Positions 25,254 to 32,103 of a stretch of DNA of 64,000 bases are shown here, piece by piece. Made by a program: the position numbers and the translations under genes. Origin of the DNA: Planctomycetota bacterium. GTDB lineage: Bacteria > Planctomycetota > UBA1135 > GCA-002686595. Location: contig JAEUIA010000091.1 of NCBI GenBank assembly GCA_016795245.1, forward strand, positions 1 to 64,000. The letters run 5' to 3'. Below the pieces are notes generated by a model. It was not told the origin of the DNA. It saw nothing but the letters and a program-made list of their open reading frames with translations, and did not search any database. Numbering within the stretch: position 1 is the stretch's first letter; every line of letters begins with the position of its first letter.

Positions 25254-26101
25254 GTGCGCGCGGCTCCGGTCACGGAGCGCACGAAATCGCGCGCCTGCTT
25301 CACATCGGCGATGCGCTGCGTGCCGGCTTCGCGCTCGATCATCAGGTCCACGGACGGCGCCACGTCGTCGAGCACCGCGAAGAACTGCGGCCAGTCCACT
25401 TCGCCCTGTCCGACGATGACCTCCTGCCCCCATGCGCCCGGCTGTTTCGCGGCACGCGCATCCTTGACGTGGACCTGGGCGACGAGGCGACCGAGTTCCT
25501 CGAGCGCGACGACCGGATCGCCCATCCCGTACAGAATCATGTTCGCCGGATCGAAGTTGACACCGGCTGTGTCACGGTCCAGATCGGACAAGAACTCGAG
25601 CAGGGTCGCAGCGGATTCTTGCCCGGTCTCGAAACCGACATTCAGTCCGCGGTCGGCGAAAACGTCGACGATGGTCTGCAGTCGCTCCAGCAATTTCGGT
25701 CGTTCGGGGTCGGTGCGGTCGTGCGGCAAGAACCCCGCGTGGAAGGTCACGAGTTCGAGTCCGAGCGCACTGGCATTGTCGGCATCAGCGCGCGCGATCG
25801 CGAGGTTCTCACGCCAGTGAGCATCAAGCCGGATGCCGCCGGTGCGACGGATGGACTCCAAGCTCGAATAGTCTTCGCCGCGCATCGCCGTCATCCCCGA
25901 ACGAATCGTGATGCCGGCATCGGACAGCGCATCCGAAGTTCGTTCACGATCGAAGGATCGCGTGCGCAGCGAAGCGAGGGACAGCTGAATGCACTCGACT
26001 CCGCACGCGCGCACGCTGCGCACGAGTTCTTCGACTGAATGCGGCTGCAACGACCACGAGCAGACGCCCAGGCGGCGCGGCAGTTTCGGCATGGTGGCCA
26101 T
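25250..26101 (-). CDS. Sugar phosphate isomerase/epimerase, xylose isomerase-like TIM barrel
   Basis: The product of about 283 residues is an AP-endonuclease-2/xylose-isomerase-like TIM barrel. Metal-site and strand motifs visible are LVTFHAGFLPH, NVGFETGQES, GVNFDPANM and AQVHVKDAR, with a C-terminal LMIEREAGTQR. These enzymes isomerise or epimerise keto sugars, and some act on 3-keto-glycosides made by Gfo/Idh enzymes. The start may be ATG 26101 or 26092. It is the first gene of the leftward operon, diverging from the DUF1080 gene with only 58 bp between starts, so the two directions probably share a control region. Confidence 0.88.
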   Translation of the reverse strand: MATMPKLPRRLGVCSWSLQPHSVEELVRSVRACGVECIQLSLASLRTRSFDRERTSDALSDAGITIRSGMTAMRGEDYSSLESIRRTGGIRLDAHWRENLAIARADADNASALGLELVTFHAGFLPHDRTDPERPKLLERLQTIVDVFADRGLNVGFETGQESAATLLEFLSDLDRDTAGVNFDPANMILYGMGDPVVALEELGRLVAQVHVKDARAAKQPGAWGQEVIVGQGEVDWPQFFAVLDDVAPSVDLMIEREAGTQRIADVKQARDFVRSVTGAART

Positions 26102-26159
26102 GGGGTCTGATATCCTAACTGCGCTTCGGCGCCCGTCGTCAATCCTGGAGTATCCGCAC

Positions 26160-27464
26160 ATGCTCAGCCCCATTCTGCTCGCGTTTCTCGCCACCTCGGC
26201 GGCGGAGACGCGGATCACCGAACCGGTTTCGATCTTCGACGGCAAGTCGCTCGCGGGCTGGGTCACGCGCGGCGGACGATACGACGGCAACGCCGAGTGG
26301 ACAGTCGAGGACGGCGCGCTCGTCGGGCGACAGAACGCAAAGCGCGAAGGCGGATTGATCTACACGGCGCGCCCCTATACCGAATTCCTGCTGACGCTCG
26401 AGTGCAAGCTCGACCGCCCGTTCGATTCGGGCATCTTCCTGCGCATGGCGCCCAAGGGCAAAGGCGCGCAGGTGACGCTCGACTACCGCGATGGCGGCGA
26501 GATCGGCGCGATCTACTCCGACGGATTCCTGAAGCACAATCCGGACGGCATCAAGCTGTGGAAACACGACGAGTGGAACAAGGTCGTCGTGCGTTCGACA
26601 GGCCTGGCCGGCCAGTTGCGTGTCGTCGTGCACCTGAACGATGCGCTGCTCGTCGACTACACGCTGCCCGAAGACGCGAGCGACTTCGCACCCACAGGGT
26701 TGATCGGCCTGCAGGTGCACGGTGATCGCGATGACCCGGCACAGAACGCGTGTCGCTTCAGGAACATCATGATCACGGAGCTCTCACCCACGCAGGTCGA
26801 CGAGTTCGTCGCCGACAGCCGCGGCCGGCTCGCCCGCACTCCGTGGGGCAATGCACGCGGCTGGAAGTTGCTCTTCGACGGCCGGTCACTCGCGGGCTGG
26901 AAACCGGCCGAAGGCACGACCGGGTTCGAAGTGCGGACGGACGAGATCGCACTGCTGACGCAGGGCGACAGCACGCACTTGTGCACGAATGACGATTTCA
27001 AGGACTTCGCCTTGCGCCTCGACTTCAAGCTGGCCGCGATGACCAACAGCGGGCTGTTTCTGCGCGGCGACCGCGCCGGCGGTGATCCGGCCTGGACCGG
27101 CTGCGAAATCCAAATCATCGATGACTTCAATTGGGAAGAGCGCACCAAGACGAAGCTCAAGCCCTGGCAATTCACAGGCTCGCTGTACGGATCGGTCGCG
27201 CCGCAAGCCAAGGCACTCAAGCCGCTCGGCGAATGGAATACGTTCGAGATCGAGTACGCCGGCACGCGCCTCAAGACCGTTCTGAACGGCGTCGAGCTGT
27301 ACGACGTCGACACGACCACGGTGAGCGTTCCCGAAGGCCGTCTGCCGTTCGCCAGGCGGTCGGCTGGCGGCTTCATCGGCCTGCAACGCCACGCGCCCGA
27401 GGGCATCGAAGGCGAGGCCTACGCCTGGTTTCGGAACATCTGGGTGCGTCCGCTGAATCCGTAG
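26160..27464 (+). CDS. Exported protein with two DUF1080 (3-keto-disaccharide hydrolase-like) domains
   Basis: The 434-residue protein starts with a short signal peptide (MLSPILLAFLATSAAETR). Two concanavalin-like DUF1080 domains follow: about 22-205 (SIFDGKSLAGW, GIFLRMAPKG, NKVVVRSTG) and about 225-432 (LLFDGRSLAGWKP, GLFLRGDR, WNTFEIEYAG). The repeated FDGxSLAGW opening shows internal duplication. Some DUF1080 proteins cleave 3-keto-glucosides, which fits the neighbouring Gfo/Idh oxidoreductase and isomerase. A GGAG element precedes the ATG at 26160. Domain recognition is strong, whereas the enzymatic role is inferred. Confidence 0.9.
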   Translation: MLSPILLAFLATSAAETRITEPVSIFDGKSLAGWVTRGGRYDGNAEWTVEDGALVGRQNAKREGGLIYTARPYTEFLLTLECKLDRPFDSGIFLRMAPKGKGAQVTLDYRDGGEIGAIYSDGFLKHNPDGIKLWKHDEWNKVVVRSTGLAGQLRVVVHLNDALLVDYTLPEDASDFAPTGLIGLQVHGDRDDPAQNACRFRNIMITELSPTQVDEFVADSRGRLARTPWGNARGWKLLFDGRSLAGWKPAEGTTGFEVRTDEIALLTQGDSTHLCTNDDFKDFALRLDFKLAAMTNSGLFLRGDRAGGDPAWTGCEIQIIDDFNWEERTKTKLKPWQFTGSLYGSVAPQAKALKPLGEWNTFEIEYAGTRLKTVLNGVELYDVDTTTVSVPEGRLPFARRSAGGFIGLQRHAPEGIEGEAYAWFRNIWVRPLNP

Positions 27465-27561
27465 TGCGGTGCATGATCGTAGGTCCGATGGTCCGATGAG
27501 TTGCACGGTCTAGTCCCGTTTTCGGACGCTAGGATCCGCGACGACACCGCTCTGCCGATTC

Positions 27562-28542
27562 ATGTCACAGCCAACCAGATTCAGGCCCGGACGCGCAACG
27601 CTCTTCGCGCTCGGCGTCACGCTGATCGCGTTGGCCTGGACGCGCACGCTGGTCAGCCGGGCCGAGCGTGATTTTCCGCCGCAAGGCAAGTTCATCACCG
27701 TCGAGGGACACCGCGTCCACTACATCGAAAAGGGCGCCGGCATGCCGATCGTGCTGCTGCACGGCGCGTACGGCGGGCTAGGTGATTGGACGGCGACCAT
27801 TTTCGACGAGGTCGCTGCGCGCGGTCGCGCGATCGCTCTCGATCGCCCTGGTCACGGTTACAGCGAGCGCAGCGACGACGACCTGCTGACTCCCGCTGCG
27901 CAAGCGCGCTTCGTGCACGCGTTCCTGCGCGAGTTGGGGATCGAGCGCGCCGTGCTGGTCGGCTTCTCGTGGTCGGGCGGGTTGGCACTCTCGCACGCAC
28001 TGCAATTCGAAGAGTCGACCGCCGGCGTCATGACGTTGAACGGCGCCTTGTACGAGTGGGAGAACATCTCGAGTCTGTCGGACGCCGCACTCGGACTGCC
28101 GGTCGTCGGACCGCTTTTTGCCGCCACTTTCGCGATGCCGGCCGGACAACTCGTCGTCGAGCGCGGAGTCGGCAAGGCCTTCTACCCGGCCATGGTCGAT
28201 GCGCGCTTCGCACGCTCGCCGGTCGCGCTCGAACTGCGTCCGTTGAGTCTGCTCGCGACGGCGGCCGAACTGCGTACGCTGAAGCCCGCCTTGCGCCTGC
28301 AGAGCCCGCACTATCGTGAGATCAAGGTCCCGGTGACGATCGTCACCGGCCTGGGCGACAAGATCACGTACGCGCGCTTCCACAGCTATCGCTTGAACGA
28401 GGAAGTGCGCGGCTCGCGCCTCGTGCCGGTCGAAGGCGCCGGACACCAGCTCTTGTATTCGCACTCCGGCGCAGTGATTTCGGCGCTGGATCTATTGCTG
28501 GCCGACGTCCAAGCGCGCGAGCGCGAACGCTCAGAACATTAG
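27562..28542 (+). CDS. Membrane-anchored alpha/beta hydrolase
   Basis: The 326-residue protein has an N-terminal transmembrane segment (ATLFALGVTLIALAW) and an alpha/beta hydrolase fold. HGAYGGLGDW follows the oxyanion strand, the nucleophile elbow is GFSWSGG (Ser near residue 140), an acid is likely in VTGLGDK, and the catalytic His is in GAGHQLLYSH. Substrates are small esters, amides or haloalkanes in this family, and nothing here narrows that. Its last 12 bases overlap the convergent C25-like gene. It lies 97 bp after the DUF1080 gene. Confidence 0.88.
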   Translation: MSQPTRFRPGRATLFALGVTLIALAWTRTLVSRAERDFPPQGKFITVEGHRVHYIEKGAGMPIVLLHGAYGGLGDWTATIFDEVAARGRAIALDRPGHGYSERSDDDLLTPAAQARFVHAFLRELGIERAVLVGFSWSGGLALSHALQFEESTAGVMTLNGALYEWENISSLSDAALGLPVVGPLFAATFAMPAGQLVVERGVGKAFYPAMVDARFARSPVALELRPLSLLATAAELRTLKPALRLQSPHYREIKVPVTIVTGLGDKITYARFHSYRLNEEVRGSRLVPVEGAGHQLLYSHSGAVISALDLLLADVQARERERSEH

Positions 28543-30507
28543 GGGCGCATTGGGCCCGGCGTCGAGACGATCCGCGGCCACGCGCGCCGCGCGGCGCGCG
28601 TCCGCAGGGGTCGCTTCGTCCACGCTGAGCGAGCGGAGTGCGCGCGTGATTTCAGCGCGACGCGGCGAGTACGCGTACCAGGACAGCGTATCGATTGCCG
28701 CCGCCCGCACAGCCTGAGGCGCGTCGGCGGATGTCGCCACAGCCAGGATCGGTTCCAACGCGCGGTGCACGCGCTGTTCGCAGAACTCGTAGATGGCGCG
28801 GGCGCGCGCTGCCTGGTCGGCCTGCGGGTCGGCGAGCAGAGCGATGCGTGCGTCGATGGGCGCGCGCGCCAGTGTGACGAGCGCGTCGAGTGCTTCGACG
28901 GTTCCGAAGAGTGCCGCGGATTCGCCGGCCTGCGCCGACCAGTCGTCGACGGCGTTCGTGATGAGCGTCACGTCGAAATTCAGCAAGCCCGCACGCGCGC
29001 ACGCGACCACACGCGGCGAGGCGTCGTTCAGATACGCCGTCAAGAGCGGCGCGAGGAAGTCGCCTCTGCCGATCTCGCCCATCAACAGCGCGACGTTCGC
29101 GCGCACGACCTCCGCCGGATCCGAGAGTGCTGTGCGCAAGACGCCCGGCAACAGCTCCGATCGTCTGCGCGCCAGCGCTTCCAATGCAGCGAGGCGAACG
29201 ACCATCGACGGGTCGCTCTTCACCGCCTGTACGAGGCCGCTGTCACCGCCCGCTGAACTGCGCCGTGCGCGTTCGACCAGCGCCTGCGCACGCAGCACGG
29301 CGGGCGCAGAAGGACCGCACAGCGCGTCGATGACTTCGTCATCCTGTGAACGCACATCGAGGAGCCCTCTGCCGGTCTTCGACAGCGCTCCGGTCGCGAA
29401 CGCCAGCGTCGGGTCGCCATGCAATCCCGCTTCAAAATACGGTGAACGACGCTGCACGCGCCCGATCGCCTCGCCGAGCGCGAGCAAGCCTAGCGCCGTG
29501 GGACTCTCTACGTCGCCGCCGATGCCGTCCGCCGTCGCGACGGTCGCGCTGCTTCCGAAGAGGAGCGGGTTGGACCATCCGGCCTCACCCGTGACGTCGG
29601 AGTTCAATACGACCCTTGCGCGTGTCGCGGCGCTCAGGATGACGTCCGCGAGTGCGGCGCTGAAGCCGGACTGCCCACGGATGAGAACCGCGTCGAGGTC
29701 AGGGCCGCTGAGTTGCCGCGCGATGCCTGATCGCGTCTCGCGCTCGCTGCGGGGCAACACGTTGACGAGCGCGCGACCTGGACGGCGGAAATCGGGCAGA
29801 CACTCGCGCGCGCAATCGAGCCAACTTTCGAACACACTTTGCTGCTCAGATAGCGGACCGACCGCAACGATATGCGTGAGTTCGCGCCGTTCGGCGTGCG
29901 CACGCGCCGCGGCCGCGAAGAACCTGCGCAGTCGCTCGATCCTCTCCGCTGCCGGCGCTCCCGCTTGAATGCGCGCGACGAAGAGTTCGCGCTCGATGCG
30001 CGCACTCGATTCGGGACTCAGCGCAAAGCGCTGCACGTCGCCTGCACCCGCGGGAGAAGCCAGAGCATCGAAACGCAGATCGAAATCGGCGTAGTACGCA
30101 TCGCCGACGATCGCGGCGTTCTTTAACCATGGGCCGCGCTGGGTCAGCAACTCGCGCGTAGTCGGCGCGACGAGGTGCTCGACGCCGACGACCTCCGCGT
30201 GTGGAACCTGGCCGACGAGCACCGCGCCCTCGATCGCCGGCGCCTCACGCGCGAGCTTCATCAACACCTCGCGCACGTCCTCGCAACGCGTCCAGCGATC
30301 GACGACGAGCCATGTCGCCCAACCGTCCGCTTCGACCGCGTCGCGCCAGGCACGGATCTCGGGCTCGAGTTCGCGTGCGGTGTCGGTGTCGACGACGATT
30401 CCCACGGCGGTGGGCCAGAGCTTGCGCGGCGCCGAAAGAACGCGCTCGGCGCCCTCGAGCGGAACTTGGAGCAGGGCAACCAGGACGATTCCAAGACTGC
30501 TACGCAT
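28531..30507 (-). CDS. Exported C25 (gingipain-like) fold protein with HEAT-like repeats, apparently inactive
   Basis: The 658-residue protein has a signal peptide (IVLVALLQVPLEGA). The N-terminal half matches the C25 peptidase layout: AIEGAVLVGQVPHAE at 91-105, GDAYYADFD at 135-143, and the terminal HGDPTLAF at 363-370. Where C25 enzymes carry the catalytic GHG and SC motifs, this protein has RGQSG at 277-281 and LNSDVTG at 301-307, so both catalytic residues appear to be lost. The second half (about 400-650) consists of repeated Ala/Leu/Arg-rich helical pairs like HEAT repeats (VRLAALEALARR, VRANVALLMGEIG). It may be a binding or scaffolding protein. The start at 30507 opens the signal peptide. 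Its 3' end overlaps the convergent hydrolase gene by 12 bases. Confidence 0.75.
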   Translation of the reverse strand: MRSSLGIVLVALLQVPLEGAERVLSAPRKLWPTAVGIVVDTDTARELEPEIRAWRDAVEADGWATWLVVDRWTRCEDVREVLMKLAREAPAIEGAVLVGQVPHAEVVGVEHLVAPTTRELLTQRGPWLKNAAIVGDAYYADFDLRFDALASPAGAGDVQRFALSPESSARIERELFVARIQAGAPAAERIERLRRFFAAAARAHAERRELTHIVAVGPLSEQQSVFESWLDCARECLPDFRRPGRALVNVLPRSERETRSGIARQLSGPDLDAVLIRGQSGFSAALADVILSAATRARVVLNSDVTGEAGWSNPLLFGSSATVATADGIGGDVESPTALGLLALGEAIGRVQRRSPYFEAGLHGDPTLAFATGALSKTGRGLLDVRSQDDEVIDALCGPSAPAVLRAQALVERARRSSAGGDSGLVQAVKSDPSMVVRLAALEALARRRSELLPGVLRTALSDPAEVVRANVALLMGEIGRGDFLAPLLTAYLNDASPRVVACARAGLLNFDVTLITNAVDDWSAQAGESAALFGTVEALDALVTLARAPIDARIALLADPQADQAARARAIYEFCEQRVHRALEPILAVATSADAPQAVRAAAIDTLSWYAYSPRRAEITRALRSLSVDEATPADARRAARVAADRLDAGPNAPLMF

Positions 30508-30611
30508 CAGATGGTGCACGCCCGCATCGTAGCGGACGCGCCCCGGCCCCATACCGCCGCCTCCCCGTCGACTTTGCCCCGGCCCGCCCGCTAAGCTGCT
30601 CCCCCACAAAT

Positions 30612-30687
30612 GCGGGCGTAGCTCAGTTGGTAGAGCGCAACCTTCCCAAGGTTGATGTCGAGGGTTCGAGTCCCTTCGCCCGCTCCA
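30612..30687 (+). tRNA. tRNA-Gly (anticodon CCC)
   Basis: A full cloverleaf can be drawn. The acceptor stem GCGGGCG (30612-30618) pairs with CGCCCGC (30677-30683). The D-arm contains AGCTCAGTTGGTAGAGC. The anticodon stem CAACC/GGTTG encloses the loop TTCCCAA, giving CCC and glycine. The T-arm is GAGGGTTCGAGTCCCTT. The CCA end is encoded. No other tRNA adjoins it. The 267 bp that follow (30688-30954) hold no gene I can support besides the marR promoter. Confidence 0.97.
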
Positions 30688-30919
30688 ACTTTTTCGCCCG
30701 CGCGTTCTGCCACGTGAGAATGACCGCGCAGGGCCACGGCGGTCGATCCCCGATATGGACCGATGGGGCCAACCTGTGGCGGCCCTCATGCCCGAGCGCA
30801 AGCGCGACGGGGTGCAGCTTGGGGTCGCTCTGGACCGATCACGCGGGTCACACCCCGGGCCACCTGGCTGCGGGCCCCGCCCCACCGCAATCCACGCTGG
30901 GCCACGCTCAGGATTTTAC

Positions 30920-30948
30920 TTGACTAGTCAATCATTGTCGTCGATAGT
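30920..30948 (+). promoter_or_regulatory. marR promoter with palindromic operator
   Basis: TTGACT at 30920 and GATAGT at 30943 form a sigma-70-like promoter with a 17-base spacer, just upstream of the marR ATG at 30955. The -35 hexamer is the left half of a perfect 12-base palindrome TTGACTAGTCAA (30920-30931). A second copy of its core lies over the doxX start codon, so MarR autoregulation and doxX control through this site are likely. Confidence 0.65.
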
Positions 30949-30954
30949 GATCTC

Positions 30955-31461
30955 ATGAGCCCCCGAAAGTCGAAGACCGCAGCCTCGCCCGTCCCGCGGG
31001 TCGCAGACGAGATCCAGCAGACCCGCCCCTTTCGCTCGTCTGCCCAGGAAGCCCTGTTGGCCCTGATCCTGACCAGCGACCGTGTGCTCGCGCGCACGGC
31101 GACCGAACTGGCGCGCGTCGCGGACATCACTCCGCAGCAATACAACGTGCTGCGCATCCTGCGCGGAGCTGGGCCTGAAGGCTTGCCGACCTTGGCCATC
31201 GCCGATCGCATGATCGAGCGCACGCCGGGCATCACGCGCCTGCTCGACCGGCTGGAGCGCAAGGGCTGGATCGAACGCGAGCGCCTGGCCGACGACCGAC
31301 GCCAGGTGTTGTGCCGCGCCACGAAGACTGCGCTCAAGCTGCTGGCGAAGCTCGATCCGCTGATGGACGAGCTGGACGACCTGCCCGGGCGCGAGCTCAA
31401 CGGCGCCGAGACCAAACAGCTCATCGCGCTGCTCGACCGCGTGCGTGCGGCCTTCGCCTGA
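30955..31461 (+). CDS. MarR family transcriptional regulator
   Basis: The 168-residue protein has the MarR winged helix-turn-helix in the middle: DITPQQYNVLRILRG, LAIADRMIERTPGITRLLDR (recognition region) and the wing GWIERERLADDRRQV. N- and C-terminal helices form the dimer interface of the family. These proteins are dimeric repressors that release DNA when they bind phenolics or are oxidised. No conserved redox Cys is seen apart from one in VLCRATK. It sits 72 bp upstream of doxX, and palindromes before both genes suggest it represses both. Confidence 0.93.
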   Translation: MSPRKSKTAASPVPRVADEIQQTRPFRSSAQEALLALILTSDRVLARTATELARVADITPQQYNVLRILRGAGPEGLPTLAIADRMIERTPGITRLLDRLERKGWIERERLADDRRQVLCRATKTALKLLAKLDPLMDELDDLPGRELNGAETKQLIALLDRVRAAFA

Positions 31462-31533
31462 ACTCACGGCCCGCGTGTGCGGGACGCTGAAACCTTCCCA
31501 ACCGACAACCACTCGATACCACGGAGTAATTAC

Positions 31534-31545
31534 ATGACTAGTCAA
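31534..31545 (+). promoter_or_regulatory. Second MarR operator, overlapping the doxX start codon
   Basis: ATGACTAGTCAA contains the 10-base palindrome TGACTAGTCA (31535-31544), matching the operator at 30921-30930. The reverse complement shares 13 bases, ACTTGACTAGTCA, with that site. The first ATG of doxX is part of the site, so a bound repressor would block elongation or initiation right at the start codon. Confidence 0.6.
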
Positions 31546-32025
31546 GTGATGACAGGACAACTGATTGCCGCACAACGCCCTTCTCTCTGGAGCCGCGTGC
31601 TCGACACTTCGCCTGACGCGGCACCGACCGTCGCACGCGTGATGCTCGCGCTCGTGATGTTCCCGCACGGGGCGCAGAAGCTCTTCGGCTGGTTCGGCGG
31701 GTACGGCTGGGAAGGAACGATGGGCTTCATGACGGGGCAGATCGGCCTGCCGACGCCGCTTGCGGCCGGCTTGATCCTGCTCGAGTCCGTCGGCTCGGTC
31801 TTGCTGTTGCTGGGACTGCTGACGCGTCCCATCGCGCTGGGTTTCATCGGCATCATGCTCGGCGCGATCTTCAGCGTGCACGCGCAGTTCGGCTTCTTCA
31901 TGAACTGGTCCGGCGCGCAAGCCGGCGAAGGATTCGAATACCACCTGCTCGTGATCGCCCTGTCGATCGTGCTCGTCCTGCGTGGCGGCGGGCGGTGGGC
32001 GCTGGACAGGCGCCTGGCACCCTGA
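31534..32025 (+). CDS. DoxX family membrane protein
   Basis: The 163-residue protein has four hydrophobic segments. DoxX hallmarks are the early VARVMLALVMFPHGAQKLFGW and GLILLESVGSVLLLLGL, with the conserved HGxQKLFGWFGG. DoxX proteins are inner-membrane proteins of ill-defined redox role; some associate with thiosulfate:quinone oxidation or with superoxide dismutase complexes. A Tat-exported superoxide dismutase is encoded 4 kb downstream. The ATG at 31534 lies within the MarR palindrome; an in-frame ATG at 31477 is less likely. Regulation by the adjacent MarR protein is strongly suggested. Confidence 0.92.
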   Translation: MTSQVMTGQLIAAQRPSLWSRVLDTSPDAAPTVARVMLALVMFPHGAQKLFGWFGGYGWEGTMGFMTGQIGLPTPLAAGLILLESVGSVLLLLGLLTRPIALGFIGIMLGAIFSVHAQFGFFMNWSGAQAGEGFEYHLLVIALSIVLVLRGGGRWALDRRLAP

Positions 32026-32103
32026 TCTTGGAGCAGATTCGGCGAAACGCGTGCGACCTTCCTGGTTGATTCACATGATGGCTGAGGTCCAGGAGGAGAT
32101 TCC

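Noticed and set aside
28531-30507. Active C25 cysteine peptidase
   Set aside because: The fold landmarks fit, but the GHG and SC catalytic motifs are replaced by GQSG and NSD.
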